A DNA stretch of 64,000 nucleotides from an uncultured Planctomyces sp. GTDB lineage: Bacteria > Planctomycetota > Planctomycetia > Planctomycetales > Planctomycetaceae. Below, in pieces: positions 34,227-43,356 of this stretch. Positions within the stretch are counted from its first letter, which is position 1. Every line of letters starts with the position of its first letter. The notes below the pieces were generated by a model. It was given only the letters and a program-made list of their open reading frames with translations, ran no database searches and was not told the DNA's origin. Where the stretch lies: NCBI GenBank assembly GCA_937899075.1, contig CALDJX010000607.1, positions 1 to 64,000 on the forward strand, given 5' to 3'. The position numbers were made by a program, and so were the translations under genes.

Positions 34227-35234
34227 ATGAATCAACAGCAAAAACGAGCCTCTGTTAACAGCCTTCTTTGCAGAAGTCTCGGTGTGTGTGTTCTGTTGTT
34301 GAGCATGCTCATTTCGACAACGCAGGCTGAGGAACTGACTGGTGACTGGTCGCTCGATCTCGAGTCTGGCCTGCCCGCCTGGATGAGCGTCCAGGAAAGT
34401 GACGGAGAAACTTTGGTCTACATGCGGTTGTATGTTGGCTCGGCTGGGCCCTGTAACGACGTGGTCATGTCGGATGGCCGGCTGAAGTTCACGCTGAAGA
34501 AAAACAAAAAGGCAAATACTACGACCTCGGTGGATGTCGGAATGAAAGCCGGCAAACTTGATGGAGTGATCATTCGCACGTCGCCGGACGGTCCCTCGGA
34601 ACGTGAGTCGTTTACGGGTAAAAAAATCCCTCCGATGCCCACCAGGGCTCCGGACTTGTCGAGGGTTCGATTCGGTCAGCCGATTTCATTGTTCAACGGC
34701 AGAGACCTCACGGGGTGGAAACCTCACGAACCGGAAAAGAAAATGGGTTGGAGCGTTGAAGACGGCTTGCTCAAAAACACGACACCCAAGACCGACTTCA
34801 AGGCCACCGGCGATCATGCCAATCTAAAGACCGAAGCAGTCTTCGAAGATTTCTGGCTGCACATCGAGTTCCTCGTCGAAGAGCAACGCAACAGCGGCAT
34901 CTACCTGCGTGGCATGTACGAAGCTCAAGTCGTGGATCGTGACAGCAGGATGCAGGGTCTGCAGGGCGTCGGCGCCATCTTTGGAATGATCGAGCCAACG
35001 AAGAATGCCGGCAGACCGGGCGGACAATGGCAGACCTACGACATTACGCTGGTCGATCGGCACGTCACCGTCATCTTGAACGGCGAAAAAGTGATCGACA
35101 ACAAACCAGTCACCGGACCAACCGCCGGCGCGGTGCACACCAATCCGGCAGAACCCGGACCGATCTATTTGCAGGGCGACCACACAAACGTGTCGTACCG
35201 GGACATCTATCTGGCACCCGTGCTGAAGGATTAG
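34227..35234 (+). CDS. Exported DUF1080 (3-keto-disaccharide hydrolase type) protein
   Basis: The 335-residue protein has a signal peptide (about 12-36; VCVLLLSMLISTTQAEE), a short beta-rich N-terminal part, and the DUF1080 jelly-roll domain (about 150-333): FNGRDLTGWKPH, WSVEDGLLKN, DFWLHIEFLVEEQRNSGIYLRG, QTYDITLVDRHVTVILNGEKV and PIYLQGDHTNVSYRDIYL. The domain resembles glycoside hydrolase family 16 concanavalin folds; related proteins hydrolyse 3-keto-glucosides, so this is plausibly a carbohydrate enzyme of the periplasm. No strong ribosome binding site precedes the ATG. It begins the carbohydrate-related block that runs to 44760. Confidence 0.9.
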   Translation: MNQQQKRASVNSLLCRSLGVCVLLLSMLISTTQAEELTGDWSLDLESGLPAWMSVQESDGETLVYMRLYVGSAGPCNDVVMSDGRLKFTLKKNKKANTTTSVDVGMKAGKLDGVIIRTSPDGPSERESFTGKKIPPMPTRAPDLSRVRFGQPISLFNGRDLTGWKPHEPEKKMGWSVEDGLLKNTTPKTDFKATGDHANLKTEAVFEDFWLHIEFLVEEQRNSGIYLRGMYEAQVVDRDSRMQGLQGVGAIFGMIEPTKNAGRPGGQWQTYDITLVDRHVTVILNGEKVIDNKPVTGPTAGAVHTNPAEPGPIYLQGDHTNVSYRDIYLAPVLKD

Positions 35235-35381
35235 CACCTGCAACTCCTCGACCCACTCGAAGTGAGTGAGTTCGAGGTTGACCCCACCACGCGAAGCGAC
35301 GGCGTCCCGGCAAGCCGAACCGCAAACCTGGCCCGAGGCCCGATCGGAAAATACATGACGCGGCCCGAACGCCCAACAAAC

Positions 35382-37772
35382 ATGAATGCGTTTTCTGCAC
35401 CTCTGATAAGCGCAGCATTGGTAATCCTGTTTGGTACGAGTGTCGCTCTCGCGGAAGCCTCGCCGTTTTCGGACTATTGCCAGCGTTTGCAGCAGGAGAT
35501 TCAGGGGAAGAAACACGGGTTCCTTGCCGGCAACGTCACGTACTACGTCGGCGGGTTTCATGCGAGTTGGGAAGTGAAGGAACACGAAACGCTCGGCCTG
35601 ACTCATCCGTTTCATCACGATCTTCGCAGCCGCGGCGTCGGACTCGTGCAGAGTCACGGCAAGGATCATGACGATACCGGTCTCGGCAACGACTTCTCTG
35701 GCTGGGAGTTCTACAAGGACACGCGGGTTCTGTATGGCAGCGTCGTGATTGACCAGAAGACTCATCGCCATCCGGTCCCGACGAAAATGTACTGGCAGCC
35801 GGACCGGATGATCTGCGAGTACGAAGTAGAAGGCGTGCGGTTGCGTGAAGAAAAATTCATCGCCGCCAATGACGCCGCCTGTTCGATCATCACGGCGTCC
35901 CGTCCCGTCACTTTGCGATTCAATGGTCAGAGTTTCTTCGGGCGAAACAGTCTCACAAGCACCGCCACGATCAAATATGACGCCGACCAAAACGCCATCC
36001 ACATCGTCGAAGGCGGCACGACAAAATGTCGACCTGAAACGGACGGGTCCGAGCAGATCGGTCCGATCATGTATCAGGGCATGAGTACGATTCTCACTGC
36101 GTCTCGAAACTTTTCAGAAAACCACAAGTTCGCCACTGGCGAACACGGCGAGATGCAGTACGAGTTCGACGTGCCCTGCGACAACGAAGGAGTGGTTCTC
36201 GTCTGGGCGATGCACGATAACGACCGCCAGGCACTCGACGACGCGACGACGGTGCTCCGCGAACCACGTGAAACGATGATCGCGAAGACTCGCGAGATGA
36301 ATCGGAAGCTCAACGAAGAGATCCCGTACTTTCGCTGCTCGGATCGGAAGTTCGAGGACATCTACTATTACCTGTGGTCACTCTTCCTGATGTACGAGAT
36401 CGACGTGCAACAAGGTTGGGAGATGGAGCCTCACACTCAGTCGGCCGTCAATAATTTCCTCGGCATGCACCGTTACGATGCGACGTTCCAGATCAAAGTG
36501 GGAGCGTGGACTGGCAACAAGTCACGTTACGCTTACGGAAACGTCCTGACGTGGAAGCACCTCTTCAAGAACGGCCACTATCGAAAGTCACCAAACGGCG
36601 AGATTGCACTGGCCGATAACAAGGGAACGACGTGGCACTCCGGCGTGTACGGCAATGAACTTTCGGAGCACGTCCTCGGAGCATGGCAGATTTACCAGCA
36701 CACGGGCGATGTCGACTTCCTGCGCGACTGTTACGAGGGTTACTTCCGAGAAGTCTTTCACAAGCGAATCGCCCCGTTCTTTTCCAATCACTTTGAAGTG
36801 GCGGAAGCCTTGATCGCAATGGCCCGCCTCACCGGTCATGTCGAGGATGTGGAACACTGGAAGCGGATGGTGCCGCTCGGGCAGGACCAAATCCGAACGT
36901 GGTTCGATCAGCGCTGGCAGGCACACGGTCACCAACATTTCTTCGGCGGACCAAAGGACGGGATGCTGATGACGACCGGCTTCTGGCACATGCGTTCGAA
37001 ACATTTTCCGCGTGAGTACGCTGTTCAGATGACCGAGTCATGGGCACTTGATAAAGACAAAGGCTTTTACGGGGATGCATCGCGGCCGTTTCCGCTCGCC
37101 ATGTCCCGGCAGGCCATGAAAACATTCGCGACCGACGTCGACCACTCGTTTGGCTACACACCGGATACCGCATACTTCACGTTAAGCGGCATGTTCCGTC
37201 ATCGTCTGGGCGCCCCCGCCTGGCAACTCACGCTCAACCACCTGGCCCGTTACAACTTCAGTGATGATTGGAATGTGCCGGTCGCGCCCGAAGCCTACAC
37301 GCGCAGCGGCAAGCTGTTCGGTGACCAGTACTCGAACTTCAACGCCGGCAAACTGTTGTTGTTTCTCGAAGGCCTCGCGGGGCTGGAGTATTCCATCCTC
37401 GACCACAGACTGATCGTGCACGACACCATGCCCACCAATTGGAAGTGGATGGAAGTTCGCCTTCCGATCCGATTCCCGGGTGAGAGAACGAATCACTGGC
37501 CAGCGATTCGGTACGAGCGATCAGAAAACAAAAAGAGAACGGCGAGCGGAAGCGAGATCACAAAGTCCATCCGCATCACCGATTGCCCGCTGCGGATCAC
37601 CGTCGAACCGTGGTCGGAAGGAAAACGGGTGATCGGTTCCGACAAGCAACCCAACAGCGACCAGAAGGCAACCGCGACCAGCTACCCTCACTACAGCCGA
37701 TACGATTTCGAGGACGAAAGTGCGACGGCGTACGTCGAGCTTCACCTGGACACCGATTCCAATGACAGGTGA
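35382..37772 (+). CDS. Exported six-hairpin glycosidase-like protein
   Basis: The 796-residue protein has a signal peptide (about 5-25; PLISAALVILFGTSVALAEA), a beta-rich N-terminal region (about 40-270) and an (alpha/alpha)6-barrel-like catalytic region (about 330-700; FEDIYYYLWSLFLMYEID, WHSGVYGNELSEHVLGAWQIYQ), then a beta-sandwich-like tail. This layout is that of six-hairpin glycosidases such as GH63, GH65 or GH78 families; I cannot name the exact family or sugar. Possible acid/base residues are the Glu in EIDVQQGWEMEPH and NELSEH. I use the ATG at 35382; an ATG at 35355 would add 9 residues. It follows DUF1080 and precedes the sulfatase, all on the + strand. Confidence 0.75.
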   Translation: MNAFSAPLISAALVILFGTSVALAEASPFSDYCQRLQQEIQGKKHGFLAGNVTYYVGGFHASWEVKEHETLGLTHPFHHDLRSRGVGLVQSHGKDHDDTGLGNDFSGWEFYKDTRVLYGSVVIDQKTHRHPVPTKMYWQPDRMICEYEVEGVRLREEKFIAANDAACSIITASRPVTLRFNGQSFFGRNSLTSTATIKYDADQNAIHIVEGGTTKCRPETDGSEQIGPIMYQGMSTILTASRNFSENHKFATGEHGEMQYEFDVPCDNEGVVLVWAMHDNDRQALDDATTVLREPRETMIAKTREMNRKLNEEIPYFRCSDRKFEDIYYYLWSLFLMYEIDVQQGWEMEPHTQSAVNNFLGMHRYDATFQIKVGAWTGNKSRYAYGNVLTWKHLFKNGHYRKSPNGEIALADNKGTTWHSGVYGNELSEHVLGAWQIYQHTGDVDFLRDCYEGYFREVFHKRIAPFFSNHFEVAEALIAMARLTGHVEDVEHWKRMVPLGQDQIRTWFDQRWQAHGHQHFFGGPKDGMLMTTGFWHMRSKHFPREYAVQMTESWALDKDKGFYGDASRPFPLAMSRQAMKTFATDVDHSFGYTPDTAYFTLSGMFRHRLGAPAWQLTLNHLARYNFSDDWNVPVAPEAYTRSGKLFGDQYSNFNAGKLLLFLEGLAGLEYSILDHRLIVHDTMPTNWKWMEVRLPIRFPGERTNHWPAIRYERSENKKRTASGSEITKSIRITDCPLRITVEPWSEGKRVIGSDKQPNSDQKATATSYPHYSRYDFEDESATAYVELHLDTDSNDR

Positions 37773-37778
37773 TATAAT
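37770..37778 (+). promoter_or_regulatory. Extended -10 promoter element before the sulfatase gene
   Basis: TGATATAAT is a perfect extended -10 (TGnTATAAT) and overlaps the stop codon of the preceding gene. No good -35 at 17 bases is needed for such promoters; none is seen. A start near 37785 would give a 110-base leader to the ATG at 37895. Confidence 0.5.
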
Positions 37779-37894
37779 GGCTCGACGCCTGTTCTGAATT
37801 GCTTAACGTCTGCGGCACCCACAAGCTCGCTCTTCGACCTGTTCTCAATAATTACCTTGACCCAATCGCCACGATGGAAAGAAACGGCAAAGTG

Positions 37895-40315
37895 ATGATA
37901 AACCAGAAGCAAGTTCTCTCCGTGACTCTACATCTCTGCGCGATACTTCTAATTCCGGCATGCTCCGTTGCGTCCGCCGCCGAAAAGCCGAACGTTCTGC
38001 TGATCATGGCCGACGATCTGGGGTTCTCGGACCTGGGCTGTTACGGCGGTGAGATTGCGACACCGAATCTCGACTCGATTGCGCAGAACGGGCTGCGGTT
38101 TACGAAGTTCTACAACACCGCGAGATGCTGGCCGACGCGTGGAGCACTTTTGAGCGGCTACTACGCGCAGCAGATTCGCCGAGACTCGCTACCAGGAATC
38201 ACCTCGGGCGGCCGTGGCCAACGTCCGGACTGGGGTGTGCTGGTTCCCAAACTTCTGAAGCCGGCGGGTTATCGCTCGTACCACACGGGCAAGTGGCACA
38301 TTGACGGGATGCCCGTCGAAAACGGATTCGACCATTCTTACCTGTTGAGGGATCAGGGTCGCTTCTTTAATCCGAATCGGCACTGGAAGGACGACGTCCA
38401 GCTTCCGCCTGTCAAAAAGGGCACCGACTTTTACGCGACGACGGCGCTGGCCGACCACGCGATCGAAGTTCTGACTGAACATTCCGATGAGCACGCGGAC
38501 TCTCCGTTCTTTCATTACCTTGCGTTTGCCGCTCCGCATTTCCCGCTGCACGCGTTGCCCGCAGACATCGCCATTTACAAAGACACTTATACGGAAGGTT
38601 GGGACTCGATCCGGCTGAAACGCTGGCAGCGCATGCAGCAAATGGGTTTGCTGGAAGCAGCCGGGGTGAACCAACTGTCGCAAGTCGAACGCGACCTCGG
38701 CCCGCCGTACCACTTCCCCGACGCGTTTAAGATCCTAGGCAATGGCGAGATCAACAAGCCGCTTCCGTGGAGCAGTCTCACCGACGAGCAGAAGAAGTTT
38801 CAGGCGACGAAGATGTCGATCCATGCCGCGATGATCCATCGCATGGATATCGAAATCGGCCGAGTCTTCGATCAGATCCGAAAGATGGGTCAGTGGGAAA
38901 ACACGCTGGTCGTTTTTCTGTCCGACAACGGTGCCAGTGCCGAGATCATGGTTCGCGACGACGGGCATGATCCGAACCTTCCGCCCGGAGGTGCCGGCAC
39001 TTATCTGTGTCTTGGACCTGGCTGGTCGACGACCTGCAACACACCGTTTCGTCGTCACAAAACGTGGACTCATGAAGGCGGCACGTCGACACCGTTTCTG
39101 ATGTCATGGGCGCAGGGCATTAAGGCTCGCGGCGAATTCCGTCGCAATGTCGGACACGTGATCGACGTCGTCCCGACCCTGCTGGAACTCGCTGGGGAAA
39201 AGACGCTGGAAGATGCGCCGCCCGCGCCGGGAAAGAGTCTTGTTCCCACGTTTACGAAAGACGAATCCGTCAAGCATGAATCGTTGTGGTGGTTTCACGA
39301 CGGCCACAAGGCGATTCGCGTCGGCGACTGGAAGGCCGTCGCGCCGATCGGTGAGCCATGGGAACTGTACAACCTCGCCAACGATCGCGACGAATCGACT
39401 GACCTGGCTCTGCCGGAAGGCGCCCGACTTTATGAACTGATCGCCGAGTGGAATCGGCAGCTTGCGGAATTCACCAAACTCGCCTCACGAGACCTGCCGC
39501 CGTCCGCGATCAAAAAAGTGGAAGGCGGGAACGATCGACCGCCTGCCATGAACAAAGCGCAGGCGGCCGCGAAACCGAAGCGTCGGCAGGTGCTGCTCGG
39601 CGGGAAGTCGTTTCTGCTGAACGGTCGACATGCGTTTTTGATGTTGCCAGAAAAGGCGTTCGAAGGTGCGGGCGGCAAGCCGTGGATTTTCTACGGGCCG
39701 ACGCTGCCCGGCACTCCCGACAAAGCAGAAAGCTGGATGCACCAGCAGTTCCTCGACGCCGGAATCGCGATCGCCGGCATCGACGTCGGAGAAGGTTACG
39801 GCAGCCCTCACGCCTTCCCGCATTTCGAAGGTCTGTACCGACACATGGTCCAGCAGGGCTACTCGAAAAAGCCGGCGTTACTCGGACGCAGCCGAGGCGG
39901 ACTCTGGGTGAGCAGTTGGGCGATCAGGCATCCCGACCGAGTTGCCGGCATCGGCGGAATTTATCCGGTCTACGATTACACGACTTATCCGGGAGTGAAC
40001 CGTGCGGCAACGGTGTACGGTCTGAGTGCCGAAGAACTGCTCGCTCAGCAGGACAAGCTGAACCCGATCAAACGAGCTGTTGAACTGGCCCAAGCAAAGA
40101 TTCCAGTCTTCATCATTCACGGCACGGACGACAAAGTTGTTCCGATCGGAGCGAATTCCGAGGCGTTAGAAAAAGCGTACGCAGCGAACAATGCCGCCGA
40201 CCTGATTCACGTCATCAAATCCGAAGGCCAGGGCCACAGCTTCTGGGAAGGCTTCTTTACTTGTCAGGAGTTAGTCGATTTCCTTATCGAAAAGTCGAAA
40301 CAAGGATCGCAGTAG
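37895..40315 (+). CDS. Exported sulfatase fused to an alpha/beta-hydrolase domain
   Basis: The 806-residue protein has a signal peptide (about 8-30) and a type I sulfatase domain (about 31-540): PNVLLIMADDLGFSDLGCYG with the metal-binding Asp pair, and the formylglycine motif CWPTR at 78-82, with YHTGKWH and VVFLSDNGA. The C-terminal 240 residues (about 565-800) form an alpha/beta hydrolase: nucleophile elbow GRSRGG, Asp in IHGTDDKVVP and His in EGQGHSFW. A single polypeptide could remove sulfate and an ester from a decorated polysaccharide. The formylglycine requires an FGE/anSME maturase, not in this window. I prefer the ATG at 37895 over one at 37874. Confidence 0.88.
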   Translation: MINQKQVLSVTLHLCAILLIPACSVASAAEKPNVLLIMADDLGFSDLGCYGGEIATPNLDSIAQNGLRFTKFYNTARCWPTRGALLSGYYAQQIRRDSLPGITSGGRGQRPDWGVLVPKLLKPAGYRSYHTGKWHIDGMPVENGFDHSYLLRDQGRFFNPNRHWKDDVQLPPVKKGTDFYATTALADHAIEVLTEHSDEHADSPFFHYLAFAAPHFPLHALPADIAIYKDTYTEGWDSIRLKRWQRMQQMGLLEAAGVNQLSQVERDLGPPYHFPDAFKILGNGEINKPLPWSSLTDEQKKFQATKMSIHAAMIHRMDIEIGRVFDQIRKMGQWENTLVVFLSDNGASAEIMVRDDGHDPNLPPGGAGTYLCLGPGWSTTCNTPFRRHKTWTHEGGTSTPFLMSWAQGIKARGEFRRNVGHVIDVVPTLLELAGEKTLEDAPPAPGKSLVPTFTKDESVKHESLWWFHDGHKAIRVGDWKAVAPIGEPWELYNLANDRDESTDLALPEGARLYELIAEWNRQLAEFTKLASRDLPPSAIKKVEGGNDRPPAMNKAQAAAKPKRRQVLLGGKSFLLNGRHAFLMLPEKAFEGAGGKPWIFYGPTLPGTPDKAESWMHQQFLDAGIAIAGIDVGEGYGSPHAFPHFEGLYRHMVQQGYSKKPALLGRSRGGLWVSSWAIRHPDRVAGIGGIYPVYDYTTYPGVNRAATVYGLSAEELLAQQDKLNPIKRAVELAQAKIPVFIIHGTDDKVVPIGANSEALEKAYAANNAADLIHVIKSEGQGHSFWEGFFTCQELVDFLIEKSKQGSQ

Positions 40316-40373
40316 TTGGCGTCAGAGTGGGTAGCGTTTTCGAAATTCTGGAACTCCGTCACAATCATTTAAT

Positions 40374-40456
40374 AGCCACGGATGGACACGGATTTTCACG
40401 GATGACGAAGGATGTCTCAAAACAGTATCCGTCTTTATCTGTGTAATCCGTGGTTT
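40374..40456. repeat. Inverted repeat, CCACGGAT family, with a CTCTGCG array after it
   Basis: The left arm reads AATAGCCACGGATGGACACG and the right, on the other strand, starts AAAAACCACGGATTACACAG; both are built from CACGGAT words. From about 40470 to 40575 comes a separate string of CTCTGCG and TTTGCG words like those in the CGCAGAGG family. Together they fill the 264-base gap before the PSD1 gene. Confidence 0.65.
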
Positions 40457-40579
40457 TTGATGATGTTACTTTGCGAACCTCTGCGTCTTCGCGACTTTGC
40501 GTCAGGACTTGTCAGATGGGTCATGACTCCTTCTCCTCTGCGTTTTTCACCTCAGCGACCTCTGCGTTAAAGTGTCAGC

Positions 40580-43354
40580 ATGATCAAGAACACAATTTCG
40601 AGAATCCTGCCGCTGTTTCTGTTCGCCGCTGCGGCCAATACTTCAGCCTTCGCTACTGAACCATCCAAAGGCGAGAAGCTCTTCGCTCTGAAGGTGAAAC
40701 TGCTGTTCGCCGAAAAGTGCATTGCCTGCCACGGTGACGATCCCGACGAAATCGCTGGCGGATTCGACATGCGCTCGCGCGAGGCTCTGCTCAAAGGCGG
40801 AGAAAGTTTCGAAGACGAAGTCGTCATTCCCGGCAAAGGCGAACAGAGTTTTCTTTACGTCGTGACGACCCGCTCGGAAGAAGGCTACGAGATGCCGCCG
40901 AAGGAAGCCGAGCGGCTCACTCAGGAACAACAGTGGTGGATTCGCGACTGGATTAACGAGGGGGCTCCGTGGCCGGACGAGACTCGCGTCGCGGAAATTC
41001 AAAGCAAGTATGCCGAAGGCGTGATCGTTGAAACGTCCGGAGGGCTGGGTGACGACTGGACGAACCGTCGTTACAAGCCCGAGCATCTCTGGGCTTACCA
41101 ACCTCTGAATGTGGAGGACGTGCCGAAGTCAGCTCATCCGGTCGACTGGTTCATCGATCGCAAGCTGAAAGAAACTGGTCTGGATGCGGCTCCGGTTGCG
41201 AACTCTCGCGAGCTTGCTCGACGACTCAGCTTCGGAATCACGGGATTGCCTCCGCGACCGATCGACGCTGCGAGTTTTGACACAGCCGCGAAGAAAGACA
41301 TCGCCGCCGCCGTGCTTGATTACTCAAAACGGCTGATGGCAACGCCTCACTACGGCGAGCACTTCGGACGGCAATGGCTGGACGTCGCGCGGTACGCGGA
41401 CTCGGCCGGCTTTGCCAACGACTACTCGCGACCCAACGCCTGGCGATATCGCGACTACGTTGTCCGAGCATTTAACCAGGACAAGCCGTACGACGAATTC
41501 GTCTGTGAACAGATCGCCGGCGACGAGATGTTGAAGGATGAAGGCAGAAGTCAAAAGGATGAATCATCATCTTCAGCCTTCGTCCTTCAGCCTTCTGACT
41601 TTCTTGTCGCTACGGGTTTTCTGCGGATGGGACCGTGGGAGCAGACGGGGATGAGCGTCTTTCGGGTCACGCGTCAGCAATGGTTGGACGACGTGACGGA
41701 TTCGGTTGGTCAGGCGTTTCTGGGGCACCCTCTGCAATGCGCGAAATGTCATGACCATAAGTTCGATCCGATTCCGACCCGAGACTATTACAGCATGATG
41801 GCCGTTTTCTCGACGACGCAGTTTGTCGAGCGGGATGCTCCGTTTACGGACAATGAAAATCTGACCGGGTTCAAGCCGGCGGCTGAGTGGACTCGCGCGA
41901 AAGTCGCCGCGTACCAGAAGGACCAGAAGGAACTCAACGCTCGCGTTAAGAAAAATCGGAAGCAGGAATCGGGTGATGCGAAAGTCGGTGACAACGGTCT
42001 TGATCCTGGCGACGAGGCATCGCTGGCCCGCATGAGCAAGAACATTTCACGGCACACCTGGGAGTACGACAAGACTCGGCCGATCGCGTTCAGCGTCCAC
42101 ACGGGCAACACCATCGAACGAAAAAACGTCGGCGACCGAATTGAAATGCCGGACGATCCGTGGGGCAAAGGGCTTCTCGAACAAGACACCATCCTGACCG
42201 GCGGAGACGCTTACACTCGCGGCGCCGAGGTCAAACCCGGAGCGATCAGCGCTGCGGAGAATCTCGGCGGGATGACTTCCGAGTCGTTTCCCGACGGTCG
42301 TGGCCAGCGACGTCTCGCTCTGGCAGAGTGGATTGTCGATGAGAAAAATCCGCTGACAGCTCGAGTCATGGTGAACCGCGTCTGGGCGTGGCATTTCGGC
42401 AAAGGCCTGGCTGGCAATCCGAACAACTTCGGAGCGACCGGAAAACTACCGACTCATCCAGCGCTGTTGGACTACCTGGCAAACTGGTTCATGGAGCATG
42501 ACTGGTCGGTCAAGAAACTAAACATGATGATTCTGACTTCCGCCACTTATCGTCGAAGTTCCCGCCACCAGAATCGCGAAGAGCTCGACGGGAAAGATCC
42601 GAATCGCAACTTCTACGCGACATGCCTGCCTCGACGCCTGACCGCGGAAGAACTTCGCGATGCCATGCTGGCGGCCAGCGGCGAACTGAATCGTCAGGTC
42701 GGCGGCATCCCCTGCCGACCGGACATCAACCTGGAAGTCGCCATGCAGCCGCGACAGATCATGGGCGGCACGGCTTCTGTTTATGAACCCGATCCACTGC
42801 CCAAACAACGTAACCGAAGAAGCATCTACGCCGAGAAGATTCGCGGATTGCGTGACCCGTTTCTGGAAGCGTTCAACCAGCCGGGGCCGGACAAGTCATG
42901 CGAGCTTCGTGAAACTTCGACCGTCGCGCCGCAGGCATTGACCTTGTTCAACGCGGAAGAGGTTCAGGATCGCTCGATCGCTCTGGCGGCGCGATTGATC
43001 AAAGAAGCTGACGAGGCCGCGATGGTGGAGGAAGCCGTCGTGAAGCGTGCGTTTGAACTGGCTTTGGGACGCTTACCAGCCAGCCACGAACTGGCCGCTT
43101 GCCTGGCACATTGGACTCAGGCAACGAAAGAAGAAACCGGCAAGCACTACGAAGTGAAGAAGATTTCAAGCACGACCAAACGGACGGTGATGGCCGAGAA
43201 AACCGGCGAGCCGTACGACTTCTTAGAATTCATGCCAGCCTACGAAAACTACGTTTCGGATCTCCAGCCGGCTCAAACGGACGCTCGCACACGCGGACTC
43301 GCACACGTCTGCCTGGTGATCTTTAACCTGAACGAATTCGCGTATATCGATTAA
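40580..43354 (+). CDS. PSD1-type planctomycete cytochrome c protein (DUF1549/DUF1553)
   Basis: The 924-residue protein has a signal peptide (about 8-26), a cytochrome c-like domain with heme motif CIACH at 47-51, then DUF1549 (about 165-420; RRLSFGITGLPPRP, FGRQWLDVARYADSAGFAND, QCAKCHDHKFDPIP, which adds a second CxxCH) and DUF1553 (about 560-900; LAEWIVDEKNPLTARVMVNRVW). The family is planctomycete-typical and occurs as operons with DUF1501, as here. Residues about 317-340 (KDEGRSQKDESSSSAF) are an unusual Ser-rich insertion that coincides with a DNA inverted repeat. The protein is probably periplasmic and redox-active; its true role is unknown. Confidence 0.92.
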   Translation: MIKNTISRILPLFLFAAAANTSAFATEPSKGEKLFALKVKLLFAEKCIACHGDDPDEIAGGFDMRSREALLKGGESFEDEVVIPGKGEQSFLYVVTTRSEEGYEMPPKEAERLTQEQQWWIRDWINEGAPWPDETRVAEIQSKYAEGVIVETSGGLGDDWTNRRYKPEHLWAYQPLNVEDVPKSAHPVDWFIDRKLKETGLDAAPVANSRELARRLSFGITGLPPRPIDAASFDTAAKKDIAAAVLDYSKRLMATPHYGEHFGRQWLDVARYADSAGFANDYSRPNAWRYRDYVVRAFNQDKPYDEFVCEQIAGDEMLKDEGRSQKDESSSSAFVLQPSDFLVATGFLRMGPWEQTGMSVFRVTRQQWLDDVTDSVGQAFLGHPLQCAKCHDHKFDPIPTRDYYSMMAVFSTTQFVERDAPFTDNENLTGFKPAAEWTRAKVAAYQKDQKELNARVKKNRKQESGDAKVGDNGLDPGDEASLARMSKNISRHTWEYDKTRPIAFSVHTGNTIERKNVGDRIEMPDDPWGKGLLEQDTILTGGDAYTRGAEVKPGAISAAENLGGMTSESFPDGRGQRRLALAEWIVDEKNPLTARVMVNRVWAWHFGKGLAGNPNNFGATGKLPTHPALLDYLANWFMEHDWSVKKLNMMILTSATYRRSSRHQNREELDGKDPNRNFYATCLPRRLTAEELRDAMLAASGELNRQVGGIPCRPDINLEVAMQPRQIMGGTASVYEPDPLPKQRNRRSIYAEKIRGLRDPFLEAFNQPGPDKSCELRETSTVAPQALTLFNAEEVQDRSIALAARLIKEADEAAMVEEAVVKRAFELALGRLPASHELAACLAHWTQATKEETGKHYEVKKISSTTKRTVMAEKTGEPYDFLEFMPAYENYVSDLQPAQTDARTRGLAHVCLVIFNLNEFAYID
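41533..41599. repeat. Inverted repeat inside the PSD1 gene
   Basis: Words GAAGGATGAAGGCAGAAG on one side and, on the other strand, AGAAGGCTGAAGGACGAAGG pair imperfectly around ATCATCATC. This resembles intergenic repeat elements in style but lies in frame inside a coding region, where it encodes a Lys/Ser-rich loop. Confidence 0.65.
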
Positions 43355-43356
43355 TC

